Source: Aplectana chamaeleonis (Eukaryota > Nematoda > Chromadorea > Rhabditida > Cosmocercidae). Taken from it: a DNA stretch of 64,000 nt. The translations under genes and the position numbers were made by a program. Below, one piece after another: positions 21,229-32,316 of this stretch (within the stretch, counting starts at the first letter, position 1; the number at the start of each line of letters is the position of its first letter). The stretch is from contig JAPDOI010000039.1 in assembly GCA_029168955.1 (NCBI GenBank), forward strand, positions 2,108,001 through 2,172,000, given 5' to 3'. The notes beneath the pieces were generated by a model, which did no database searches, had not been told where the DNA came from, and was given only the letters and a program-made list of their open reading frames with translations.

Positions 21229-23290
21229 GGTTCCCGCACACTTTCTACGGCGTCCGGCGCACTCTCATTTGGGTCCCACACACTTTCTACGGCGTCCGGC
21301 GCATTCCCACGTGGGTCCCGCACACTTTCTACAGCGTCCGGCGCACTCCCATGTGGGTCCCGCACACTTTCTACGGCGTCCGGCGCACTCTCGTTTGGGT
21401 CCCGCACACTTTCTACGACGTCCGGCGTACTCTCATTTGGGTCCAGCACACTTTCTACGGCGTCCGGCGAACTCTCATTTGGGTCCCACACACTTTCTAG
21501 GGCGTTCTGCGCACCCCCATTTGGGTCCCGCACACTTTCTACGGCGTCCGGCGCACTCCCACTTGGGTCCCGCACACTTTCTACGGCGTTCTGCGCCAAC
21601 CCATTTGGGTCCCGCACACTTTCTACGGCGTCCGGCGCACTCTCGTTTGGGTCCCGCACACTTTCTACGGCGTCCGGCTCACTCTCATTTGGGTCCCACA
21701 CACTTTCTAGGGCGTTCTGCGCACACCCATTTGGGTCCCGCACACTTTCTACGGCGTTCTGCGCACACCCATTTGGGTCCCGCACACTTTCTACGGCGTT
21801 CTGCGCACACTCATTTGGGTCCCGCACACTCTCTACGCCGTCCGGCGCACTCCCACTAGGGTCCCGCACACTTTCTACGGCGTTCTGCGCCCACCCATTT
21901 GGGTCCCGCACACTTTCTACGGCGTCTGGCTCACTCTCAACTGGGTCCCACACACTTTCTAGGGCGTTCTGCGCACACCCATTTGGGTCCCGCACACTTT
22001 CTACGGCGTTCTGCGCACACCAATTTGGGTGCCGCACACTCTCTACGGCGTCCGGCGCACTCCCACTTGGGTCCCGCACACTTTCTGCGGCGTTCTGCGC
22101 ACTCCCACGTGAGTCCCGCACACTTTCTACGGCGTCCGGCGCACTCTCATTTGGGTCCCGCACACTTTCTACGGCGTCCGGCGCACTATAATTTGGGTTC
22201 TACTCATTTTCTAGGGCGTTCTGCGCACACCCATTTGGGTCCCGCACACTTTCTGCGGCGTTCTGCGCACACCCATTTGGGTCCCACACATTTACTGCGG
22301 CGTTCTGCGCACACCCATTTGAGTCCCGCACACTTTCTACGGCGTCCGGCGCATTCCCACGTGGGTCCCGCACACTTTCTACGGCGTCCGGCGCACTCTC
22401 ATTTGGGGCCCGCACACTTTCTACGGCGTCCGGCGCACTCTCATTTGGGTCCCACACACTCTCTACGGCGTCCGGCGCACTCCCATTTGGGTCCCGCACA
22501 CTTTCTACAGCGTCCGGCGCACTCCCATGTGGGTCCCGCACACTTTCTACGGCGTCCGGCGCACTCTCATTTGGGTCCCGCACACTTTCTACGACGTCCG
22601 GCGTACTCTCATTTGGGTCCAGCACACTTTCTACGGCGTCCGGCGAACTCTCATTTGGGTCCCACACACTTTCTAGGGCGTTCTGCGCACCCCCATTTGG
22701 GTCCCGCACACTTTCTACAGCGTCCGGCGCACTCTCATTTGGGTCCCGCACACTTTCTACGACGTCCGGCGTACTCTCATTTGGGTCCAGCACACTTTCT
22801 ACGGCGTCCGGCGAACTCTCATTTGGGTCCCACACACTTTCTAGGGCGTTCTGCGCACACCCATTTGGGTCCCGCACACTTTCTACGGCGTCCGGCGCCC
22901 TCTCATTTGGGTCCCGCACACTTTCTACGGCGTCCGGCACACTCCCACTTGGGTCCCGCACACTTTTTACGGCGTCCGGCGCACTCTCATTTGGGTCCCA
23001 CACACTTTCTAGGGCATTCTGCGCACACCCATTTGGGTCCCGCACAATTTCTACGGCGTCCGGCGCACTCCCACTTGGGTCCCGCAAACTTTTTACGGCG
23101 TTCTGCGCACACCCATTTGGGTCTCACACACTTTCTACGGCGTTCTGCGCACACCCACTTGGGTCCCGCACACTTTCTACGGCGTCCGGCGCACTCCTAC
23201 TTTGGTCACACACATGTTCTACGACGTCTTTCGCACTCCTGCTGGGGTCCCGCGCAGTATCTACGGCGTTCTAAGGCGCACTTCTGAGTC
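21229..23290. repeat. 42-bp tandem array, type 2, plus orientation (~49 units)
   Basis: The unit consists of GGGTCCCGCACACTTTCTAC then GGCGTCCGGCGCACTCTCAT (plus TT); an alternative second half reads GGCGTTCTGCGCACACCCAT. It aligns with type 1 over CACATTCTACGACGTCC. Blocks of several units recur in the same order: the pair with GGGTCCAGCACACTTTCTAC then GGGTCCCACACACTTTCTAG is seen near 21440, 22617 and 22787. This shows higher-order repeats. Open frames here are periodicity effects. Confidence 0.9.
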
Positions 23291-23829
23291 ACACCATGCG
23301 GCGTTTCAAAAAGTACTTCCGAGATCCCGCCGTATTGATTGAAGCGTTGCCCCGTCAAATCCTGAGCAAAAGCCTATCAGTAACGGTGTTTATTTCACTA
23401 GTTCATTTTTACGAATAAGCAAACGTCGGTTGGTTTTTAATAACATGTTTACGTGTTTTTGTCTTTCTTTACCCTCAATTTTGAGGTTCCGCAAAAATTG
23501 AGCTACCAACTTCAAAATTTGACAGGAGCTAGGTGCAAACAAAACCAGCTTCCTGGCCAAAAATGAGCTCTCTAGCTCAACGATAAGTGTTCCAACAAGA
23601 TCGTGAACGCCAACTGAATAAAAAAAAGGAGATGAACCCTTTTTTCGACCAAAATGACGTGGTTTTGACACTTTTTCTCGAATCTCAGGTAACCATTCCG
23701 GACCATTTTTTGAACAGTTATTCACCTTCCTAAAGTGTATTAAATGCAAAAAGAACGGTCTTCCTACGTTTACTCTGGACCCTGATACTGAGATCAGTGG
23801 GTTGCGCGAAGGTGAATCAAAGCCAAATC
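23291..23829. other. Spacer without recognised gene
   Basis: AT-richer DNA. The last ~35 bases (GTTGCGCGAAGGTGAATCAAAGCCAAATC) resemble the hairpin-proximal end of module C, so it may be the body of a different element sharing that end. Confidence 0.4.
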
Positions 23830-23852
23830 TGGTGAGCGCTTCGCGCTCACCA
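23830..23852. repeat. Isolated 10-bp-stem hairpin
   Basis: TGGTGAGCGC, loop TTC, GCGCTCACCA. It is preceded by ATCAAAGCCAAATC and followed by CAAGTCACTG, so only about 14 bp of module C-like flank accompanies it. Confidence 0.8.
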
Positions 23853-24540
23853 CAAGTCACTGAATCGGTAGAGCATGGTCGGAAACCCACCCGCCCAGAA
23901 CTTGAAGTGTTCTGAATGATCCGCTGGCCGGCTGTACCCTGTGGCGAAATGCCCCGCAAAAGCTTTCAAAAACATAATTGTGGTGAGCGCGAAGCGCTCA
24001 CCAGGATTTGGCTTTGATCTCTTCCCGCGCGGATGCCCTACAATGAGATCACCTATTCATACCGTCAACAGAGGTATGAGCTGTACACTATTCGACGCGC
24101 TGCAAGAAATTACATATGTGTGCAACTTTTCATCCCAACTGGTCCCGGCTTTCTAAAGTTATGACCTCTCAAAGTACGCAAAAACGTTCTCCACCACCAA
24201 ATCGCTCGAAAATTTGTGACTAGAGGTAATCGGCCACGGGAATGACGAAAATAATTGTCAGAACTCACCATAATGACTTCTGGGCCCCTAACGGGCGTTT
24301 GAAACTCGGAAACCGGCCTCTCAAGAATAGTTTGTGAAAATGGTGGGTTTTTCGTTATCAGTCATTGTTTTCTTAGACTCCATATAAACACCTTGCTCTC
24401 CAGGGTGGTGTACTTTGAACGTCCGGCTCGGAAGAGGACGCTGTGCGGGTTGATGTACTTGACCGCGGCGCGTATTCGTTCAAAGCGCACCATCGATAAG
24501 AAGGCGTCGCAGGATGTGCTGAAGTGTCGGTTGACTATGT

Positions 24541-26300
24541 GAGACCTCAGTAGGGGTGTGCAGGACGTCGTAGAATGTGGGCAGGGCCTCAGTAGGAGTA
24601 TGCAGGACATCATCGAACGTGTGCAGGACCTTAGTAGGAGTGTGCAGGACATCATGGAACGTGTGCAGGACCCCAGTAGGGGTGTGCAGGACGTCGTAGA
24701 ATGTGTGCAGGACCTCAGTAGGAGTGGGCAGGACATCATGGAACGTGTGCAAGACCTCAGTAGGAGTGTGCAGGACATCATGGAACGTGTGCAAGACCTT
24801 AGTAGGAGTGTGCAGGACATCATGGGACCTGTGCAGGACCGTATTAGGAGTGGACAGGACATCATGGGACGTGTGCAGGACATCATGGAACGTGTGCAAG
24901 ACCTTAGTAGGAGTGTGCAGGACATCATGGGACCTGTGCAGGACCTCAGTAGGAGTGTGCAGGACATCATGGAACGTGCGCAGGACCGTAGTAGGAGTGG
25001 ACAGGACATCATGGGACGTGTGCAGGACCCCAGTAGGGGTGTGCAGGACGTCGTAGAATGTGTGCAGGGCCGCAGTAGAAGTGTGCAGGACATCATGGAA
25101 CGTGTGCAAGACCTTAGTAGGAGCGTGCAGGACATCATGGGACCTGTGCAGGACCTCAGTAGGAGTGTGCAGGACATCATGGAACGTGTGCAGGACCGTA
25201 GTAGGAGTGGACAGGACATCATGGGACGTGTGCAGGACCCCAGTAGGGGTGGGCAGGACGTCGTAGAATGTGTGCAGGACCTCAGTAGGAGTGTGCAGGA
25301 CATCATGGGACCTGTGCAGGACCTCAGTAGGAGTGTGCAGGACATCATGGAACGTGTGCAAGACCATAGTAGGAGTGTGCAGGACATCATGGGATCTGTG
25401 CAGGACCTCAAAAGGAGTGTGCAGGACATCATGGATCGTGTGCAAGACCATAGTAGGAGTGTGCAGGACATCATGGGACCTGTGCAGGACCTCAGTAGGA
25501 GTGTGCAGGACATCATGGGACCTGTGCAGGACCTCAAAAGGAGTGTGCAGGACATCATGGAACGTGTGCAAGACCTTAGTAGGAGTGTGCAGGACATCAT
25601 GGGACCTGTGCAGGACCTCTGTAGGAGCGTGCAGGACATCATGTAACGTGTGCAGGACCGTATTAGGAGTGGACAGGACATCATGGGACGTGTGCAGGAC
25701 CCCAGTAGGGATGTGCAGGACGTCGTATAATGTGTGCGGGACCTCAGTAGGAGTGTGCAGGACATCATGGGACCTGTGCAGGACCTTAGTAGGAGGGTGC
25801 GGGACATCATGGGACCTGTGCAGGACCTCAGTAGGAGTGTGCAGGACATCATGGAACGTGTGCAAGACCTTAGTAGGAGTGTGCAGGACATCATGGGACC
25901 TGTGCAGGACCTCAGTAGGAGTGTGCAGGACATCATGGGACCTGTGCAGGACCTCAGTAGGAGTGTGCAGGACATCATGGATCGTGTGCAAGACCTTAGT
26001 AGGAGTGTGCAGGACACCATGGGACCTGTGCAGGACCTCAGTAGGAGTGTGCAGGACATCATTGTACGTGTGCAGGACCGTAGTATAAGTGGGCAGGACA
26101 TCATGGGACGTGTGCAGGACCGTAGTAGACGTGGGCAGGACATCATGGGACGTGTGCAGGACCCCAGAAGGGGTGTGCAGGACGTCGAAGAATGTGTGCA
26201 GGATCTCAGTAGGAGAGTGCAGGACATCATGGAACGTGTGCAGGACCTTAGTAGGAGTGTGCAGAACATCAAAGGACGTGCGCAGGACCTCCGTTTAATG
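24541..26300. repeat. 42-bp array, type 1, minus orientation (~42 units), left palindrome arm
   Basis: Regular alternation of CAGTAGGAGTGTGCAGGACA with ATCATGGGACCTGTGCAGGA, ATCATGGAACGTGTGCAGGA or GTCGTAGAATGTGTGCAGGA halves. Four frames remain open across most of it. One 21-bp half is missing near 24870, consistent with half-unit slippage. Confidence 0.9.
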
Positions 26301-26338
26301 TCTAGGAGACCGTATGCAAGTCATGCCTCCGAATCAAC

Positions 26339-26656
26339 AAGAGCGATAGGCAATTGCGCCAGAACAAGGCTATTGTAATCTCACTCGAGTTGGCTCTAAA
26401 ATTTTCTAAGTTCTGACTCCGAATTCGCTACATCTTCACTACCGCTGGTGTTGTTTTTCTGCTTGTAGTCCAGGCAGATCCTCAACTGCTGACCTCTGGA
26501 GAAGGACGGTGTGTGAATGAAGACACACCGCTCTTCACTTCTTTTATCTTTATCATTGATCAATTGGGTATCATCAAATTTGTTTAAGAGAGCCGAATAA
26601 CATCATTCCTAAGGTTACGGTAGTCCTCTTCTAGCGCACTTAACTATCGTTCGTGC
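26339..26656. mobile_element. Module A, copy 2 (left arm)
   Basis: Bounded by GCGATAGGCAATTGCGCCAG and CTAGCGCACTTAACTATCG. It carries the GAAGGACGGTGTGTGAAT...ACACACCGCTCTTC stem-loop (26502-26540) beside a minus-strand TATA-like box. The mirror copy is at 29372-29668. Confidence 0.65.
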
Positions 26657-27075
26657 TGGAAATCAATTTCCATTTTCAGGCTCAATTTTATGATTGAGCC
26701 CGGTAGACCACACTGGTAAACTTTGGCGCGTCAAAAATGTTGGACGATGAGGTTGGAAGGCGTCAAAGATTAATATCCGCCACCAATTCTCACCAGTCAT
26801 CTAGCACTTTTTCCTAGAATGTTGGTGCGACCGTAAGACAACAGGAAAAATAGTTACGGCACGAACTCCACATGCAAAAAACTCTGAAAATGATTTTGGC
26901 GCGAAATTCAAATTCGTATTTACAATGTGTTCCGATTGACTTTTCTTTAATGAAGAAGGGAGTTGAAAGAAGAATGAAGGTTTTTCATGGGCCCCTTCAA
27001 CATTTTCGTTCACTAGAGGGCCAAGCTACGCAAAGCATGAAAAAATAATATACGGTTTTCTGCGCGTACGATGTA
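26657..27075. mobile_element. Insert F in module A/D junction, left arm
   Basis: Copies 1 and 3 run straight from GTTAAGTGCGCC to the module D start. Here ~415 bp intervene, flanked by the direct repeat TTAACTATCGTTC. The insert runs from GGCTCAATTTTATGATTGAG to TTTTCTGCGCGTACGATG and is mirrored at 28938-29371. A diverged copy lies at 58597-59000. No inverted termini seen; class unknown. Confidence 0.65.
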
Positions 27076-27608
27076 TTTAACTATCGTTCTTGTTCCGAAT
27101 CAGACATATGGGCCGGCGCAGACGAGCGACGTCAGCAAGAACCGGTGAAGTTTGGCTAGAGCGACTGACCCTGGCGCTATCCTAGACGGCGTCAGCCCAC
27201 CCAACACTCATAGAAATGATGGAAAATTCTGATAAAAGATGTCTGATACTGCTATCAATCATTGTTTTTATAGAAACTTCATGAAAATACTACGACTGGT
27301 AGCCTTACCAATGGGTGGTTCATTTCACTTCTGTCTTGAATTTGAATGGTGGGTGCCCCCTCTCCCCGTCTAGGATTGTGCCCCAACCCTGTACAATTGG
27401 GTCATTTTAAAACTCATTTCTTCATTTTCTCGACTTTTAAATTCAAAAGTATATGCCTTGTATCTTGTCTGTAGGAAGCCGCGTTGCAACTATTATCTTG
27501 CAATCCTAGCAGCTGTTTCTTCATTTCTACCACTATGTTTCAAAGAAAAACAACTTGCCTTTTAGAGCTTGACGATATTGTAGAAGGAAACCCTTGTAAA
27601 GTTGTGAA

Positions 27609-28405
27609 ATTTCTGAAAGTTGGGCTCCGCAGAAAAAGGTCAAGGATTTGGCATTGCTCCTAAATGTTGTGAAATTGTTTTATTGGATTTGGCTCTCAAC
27701 TTGATTTTTCAAATGTAGTGAAATTGTCGAATTGATTTGGCTGTGATGATACTATATGCAGATAACATAATCATTAAATGTAGTGAAATTGTTGCAAACG
27801 GATTTGGCAGGAGCTCTATCAATTATCACAGTCAAATCACGCGTCAGAAGGGGTTTTCCTTGGAGCGCATATTGAATCGAATGAGAACAGGAATAAACCT
27901 AGCAGCAAAACGTTTCTATACAATGCGAACCGTGAAAGCGTTGAGGACACGAAGACATAGTCAGTAGCGAGTAAATTGCGTTAGATTTCGTTTTCATGAA
28001 TTTTATCTCATCGGTGAGGGAAGGTCTGGTACCTGAAAAGGCCACACTGAAAAGGCAGAATAGCATTCGGAAACCTTAATTCTAGCCCATAAGGCCACGT
28101 TTCGTTCAGCATTGTTGACTGAGGATTATTATTATTTTTTGTCTTCATTCGCTCGCCAGAGGACCTTCTGACGCGTGATTTGACTGTGATAATTGATAGA
28201 GCTCCTGCCAAATCCGTTTGCAACAATTTCACTACATTTAATGATTATGTTATCTGCATATAGTATCATCACAGCCAAATCAATTCGACAATTTCACTAC
28301 ATTTGAAAAATCAAGTTGAGAGCCAAATCCAATAAAACAATTTCACAACATTTAGGAGCAATGCCAAATCCTTGACCTTTTCTGCGGAGCCCAACTTTCA
28401 GAAAT
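27609..28405. mobile_element. Foldback unit E, copy 2 (palindrome centre)
   Basis: ATTTCTGAAAGTTGGG at 27609 and its complement ending at 28405, 797 bp. The arms meet the loop at TCAGAAGG (27845-27852) and CCTTCTGA (28163-28170). The loop (27853-28162) is also present in the other E copies, and a 71-76 codon frame covering arm and loop recurs in all three. Confidence 0.8.
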
Positions 28406-28937
28406 TTCACAACTTTTTACAAGGGTTTCCCTTCTACAATATCGTCAAGCTCTAAAAGGCAAGTTGTTTTTCTTCAAGACATAGTGGTAGAAATGAAGAA
28501 ACAGCTGCTAGGATTGCAAGATAATAGTTGCAACGCGGCTTCCTACAGACAAGATACAAGGCATATACTTTTTGAATTTAAAAGTCGAGAAAATGAAGAA
28601 ATGAGTTTTAAAATGACCCAACTGTACAGGGTTGGGGCACAATCCTAGACGGGGGAGAGGGGGGCACCCACCATTCAAGACAGAAGTGAAATGAACCACC
28701 GATTGGTAAGGCAACCAGTCGGAGTATTTTCATGACGTTTCTATAAAAACAATGATTGATAGCAGTATCAGACATCTTTTATCAGAACTTTTCATAATTT
28801 CTATGAGTGAATCTTGGGTGGCCTCACCCGTCTAAGATAGACCCAGGGTCAGTCGCTCTAGCCAAACTTCGCCGGTTCTTGCTGACGTGGCTCGTCTGCG
28901 CCGGCCCATATGTCTGATTCGGAACAAGAACGAGAGT

Positions 28938-29371
28938 TAAAGACATCGTACGCGCAGAAAACCGTATATTATTTTTTCATGTTTTTGGGTAGCTTGGCCC
29001 CTCTAGTGAACGAAAATGTTGAAGAAGCCCATGAAAAACCTTCATTCTTCTTTCAACTCCTTCTTCATTAAAGAAAAGTCAATCGGAACACATTGTAAAT
29101 ACGAATCTGAATTTCGCGCCAAAATCATTTTCGGAGTTTTTCTGCATGTGGAGTTCGTGCCGTAACTATTTTTCCTGTTGTCTTACGGTCGCACCAACAT
29201 TCTAGGAAAAAGTGCAAGATGACTGGTGAGAATTGGTGGCGGATATTAATCTTTGACGCCTTCCAACCTCATCGTCCAACGTTTTTGACGCGCCAAAGTT
29301 TACCAGTGTGGTCTACCGGGCTCAATCATAAAATTGAGGCTGAAAAATGGAAAATGATTTCCAGCGCGAAC
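28938..29371. mobile_element. Insert F, right arm
   Basis: Mirror of 26657-27075 with only scattered differences (for example CAACGTTTTTGACG against CAAAAATGTTGGACG). Its presence at the same place in both arms means it was there before the arms became symmetric. Confidence 0.65.
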
Positions 29372-29668
29372 GATAGTTAAGTGCGCCAGAAGAGGACCAC
29401 CGTAATCTTAGGTAATGATGTTATTCGGCTCTCTTAAACAAATTTGATGATACCCAATTGATCAATGATAAAGATAAAAGAAGTGAAGAGCGGTGTGTCA
29501 CAGTCCTTCTCCAGAGTTCAGCAGTTGAGGATCTGCCTGGACTACAAAGCAGAAAAACAACACCACCGGTGGTGAAGATGTAGCGAATTCGGAGTCAGAA
29601 CTTAGAAAATTTTAGAGCCAACTCGAGTGAGATTACGATAGCCTTGTTCTGGCGCACTTGCCTATCGC
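29372..29668. mobile_element. Module A, copy 2 (right arm)
   Basis: Runs from CGCGAACGATAGTTAAGTGC to ACTTGCCTATCGC. The stem-loop side is shortened relative to other copies: GGTGTGTCACAGTCCTTCTC lacks the AATCAAGACACACC part of the stem. It contains a perfect 14-bp palindrome, CACCACCGGTGGTG (29563-29576). Confidence 0.6.
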
Positions 29669-29689
29669 TCTTGTTGATTCGGGGGCATG

Positions 29690-30896
29690 ACTTGCATAGG
29701 TGTCCTGGACATTAAACGGAGGTCCTGCGCACGTCCTTTGATGTTCTGCACACTCCTACTAAGGTCCTGCACACATTCTACGACGTCCTGCACACCCCTT
29801 CTGGGGTCCTGCACAGGTCCCATAATGTCCTGAACACTCCTACTGAGGTCCTGCACACATTATACGACGTCCTGCACACCCTTAATGGGATGCTGCACAG
29901 GTCCCATAATGTCCTGCACACTCCTACTGAGGTCCTGCACACATTCTACCCCATCCTGCACACCCCTACTGGGGTCCTGCACACGTCCCATGATGTCCTG
30001 CACACTCCTACTAAGGTCTTGCACACGTTCCATGACGTCCTGCGCACTCCTACCGAGGTCCTGCACAGGTCCCATGATGTCCTGCACACTCCTACTAAGG
30101 TCTTGCACACGTTCCATGATGTCCTGCACACTCCTACTGAGGTCCTGCACACATTCCACGACGTCCTGCACACCCCTACTGGGGTCCTGCACACGTCCCA
30201 TGATGTCCTGCCCACTCCTACTACGGTCCTGCACACGTTCCATGATGTCCTGCACACTCCTACTGAGGTCCTGCACAGGTCCCATGATGTCCTGCACACT
30301 CCTACTAAGGTCTTGCACACGTTCGATGATGTCCTGCATACTCCTACTGAGGCCCTGCACACATTCCACGACGTCCTGCACACCCCTACTGGGTCCTGCA
30401 CACGTCCCATAATGTCCTGCCCACTCCTACTACGGTCCTGCACACGTTCCATGATGTCCTGCACACTCCTACTGAGGTCCTGCACACGTTCCATGATGTC
30501 CTGCACACTCCTGCTGAGGTCCTGCGCAGGTACAATGATGTCCTGCACACTCCTACTGAGTTCCTGCGCAGGTACAATGATGTCCTGCACACTCCTACTG
30601 AGGTCCTGCACAGGTCCCGTGATGTCCTGCCCACTCCTACTAAGGTCTTGCACACCTCCCATGATGTCCTGCACACTCCTACTGAGGTCTTGCACACGTT
30701 CCATGATGTCCTGCCCACTCCTACTGAGGTCCTGCACACATTCTACGACGTCCTGCACACCCCTACTGGGGTCCTGCACACGTTCCATGATGTCCTGCAC
30801 ACTCCTACTAAGGTCCTGCACACGTTCGATGATGTCCTGCATACTCCTACTGAGGCCCTGCCCCCACATTCCACGACGTCCTGCACACCCCTACTG
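29690..30896. repeat. 42-bp array, type 1, plus orientation (~28 units), right palindrome arm
   Basis: Same unit as 18446-20002. Some units carry GTCCTGCGCAGGTACAATGA, which also appears in the array at 42487-45365. One base is missing near 30390 (CTACTGGGTCC), shifting all frames, which argues against selection for a protein. Confidence 0.9.
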
Positions 30897-31486
30897 AGGT
30901 CTCACATAGTCAACCGACACTTCAGCTCACCCTGCGACGCCTTCTTATCGATGGTGCGCTTTGAACGAATACGCACCGCGGTCAAGTACATCAACCCGCA
31001 CAGCGTCCTCTTCCGAGCCGGACGTTCAAAGTACACCACCCTGGAGAGCAAGGTGTTTATATGGAGTCTAAGAAAACAATGACTGATAACGAAAAACCCA
31101 CCATTTTCATAGACTATTCTTGAGAGGCCGGTTTCCGAGTTTCAAACGCCCGTTAGGGGCCCAGAAGTCATTATGGTGAGTTCTGACAATTATTTTCGTC
31201 ATTCCCGTGGCCGATTACCTCTATTCACAAATTTTCGAGCGATTTGGTCCACGCCTTCCAAAAAAATGGTTTACGACGGACGGAGGTGGAGGCGGAGGCG
31301 GAGGCGGAGGCGGAGGCGGTGGTGGAGAACGTTTTTGCGTACTTTGAGAGGTCATAACTTTAGAAAGCCGGGACCAGTTGGGATGAAAAGTTGCACACAT
31401 ATGTAATTTCTCGCAGCGCGTCGAATAGTGTACAGCTCATACCTCATTGTAGGGCATCCGCGCGGGAAGAGATCAAAGCCAAATCC
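30897..31486. repeat. Modules B and C, right arm, with short (GGCGGA)n
   Basis: Module B runs to about 31270, the hexamer tract covers 31283-31325 (about six units), and module C continues to the hairpin at 31487. Module C here lacks the GTTGACGGTATGAATAGGTG segment present at 20345-20365 and 24058-24078, consistent with deletion between short CTC repeats. Confidence 0.75.
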
Positions 31487-31679
31487 TGGTGAGCGCTTCG
31501 CGCTCACCACAATTTTGAGAGGCCGGTTTCCGAGTTTGAAACGCCCGTTAGGGGCCCAGAAGTCTTTATGGTGAGTTCTGACAATTATTTTCGTCATTCC
31601 CGTGGCCGATTACCTCTAGTCACAAATTTTTGAGCGATTTGGTCCATGCCTTCCAAAAAAAATGGTTTTCGACGGACGG

Positions 31680-31812
31680 AGGTGGAGGCGAAGGCGGTGG
31701 CGGAGGCGGTGGCGGTGGCGGTGGCGGTGGCGGTGGCGGTGGCGGTGGCGGTGGCGGTGGCGGTGGCGGTGGCGGTGGCGGTGGCGGAGGCGGAGGCGGA
31801 GGCGGTGGTGGA
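31680..31812. repeat. (GGCGGT)n / (GGCGGA)n microsatellite
   Basis: Central GGCGGT hexamers with GGCGGA at both edges. Frames reading poly-Gly, Val-Ala or Trp-Arg come from the repeat. Confidence 0.95.
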
Positions 31813-32165
31813 GAACGTTTTTGCGTACTTTGAGAGGTCATAACTTTAGAAAGCGGGGACCAGTTGGGATGAAAAGTTGCACACATATGTAATTTCTCGC
31901 AGCGCGTCGAATAGTGTACAGCTCATACCTCATTGTAGGGCATCCGCGCGGGAAGAGATCAAAGCCAAATCCTGGTGAGCGCTTCGCGCTCACCACAATT
32001 TTGAGAGGCCGGTTTCCGAGTTTGAAACGCCCGTTAGGGGCCCAGAAGTCTTTATGGTGAGTTCTGACAATTATTTTCGTCATTCCCGTGGCCGATTACC
32101 TCTATTCACAAATTTTTGAGCGATTTGGTCCATGCCTTCCAAAAAAAATGGTTTTCGACGGACGG

Positions 32166-32316
32166 AGGTGGAGGCGAAGGCGGTGGCGGAGGCGGCGGCG
32201 GTGGCGGTGGCGGTGGCGGAGGCGGTGGCGGTGGCGGTGGCGGTGGCGGTGGCGGTGGCGGTGGCGGTGGCGGAGGCGGCGGCGGTGGCGGTGGCGGTGG
32301 CGGAGGCGGTGGTGGA
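32166..32316. repeat. (GGCGGN)n microsatellite
   Basis: GGCGGT, GGCGGA and GGCGGC hexamers mixed. The order GGCGGAGGCGGCGGC occurs twice, near 32186 and 32270, suggesting a block duplication inside the tract. Confidence 0.95.

Larger units (their letters stand above)
23981..31509. mobile_element. Complete palindromic composite element (~7.5 kb)
   Basis: Left arm: hairpin 23981-24003, C to ~24200, B to 24540, array to 26300, A, insert F, D, E arm to ~27852. After a ~310-bp loop the right arm repeats everything in reverse: E arm from ~28163, D from ~28406, F to ~29371, A to ~29668, array to 30896, B, short (GGCGGA)n, C, hairpin 31487-31509. Arms look about 97-99% alike where inspected. They differ in array length (1.76 versus 1.2 kb), and the left arm has lost the hexamer tract. 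No transposase is encoded. Foldback transposons with tandem repeats in their long inverted repeats are the closest known class. Confidence 0.8.

Noticed and set aside
20273..24003. Helitron 3' end (subterminal hairpin).
   Set aside because: No CTRR follows the hairpin in either orientation, no TC start or A/T insertion site is visible, and no Rep-helicase is encoded.
18450..26378. Very long open frames (250-640 codons) over the 42-bp arrays, on both strands.
   Set aside because: They follow from a stop-free unit whose length is a multiple of three. Several frames are open at once, and frame-shifting indels occur in sister arrays.
23981..31509. Palindrome as an assembly artefact (inverted mis-join).
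   Set aside because: Not excluded, but arms differ in array length, in the hexamer tract and at scattered bases, which a simple mis-join would not produce.
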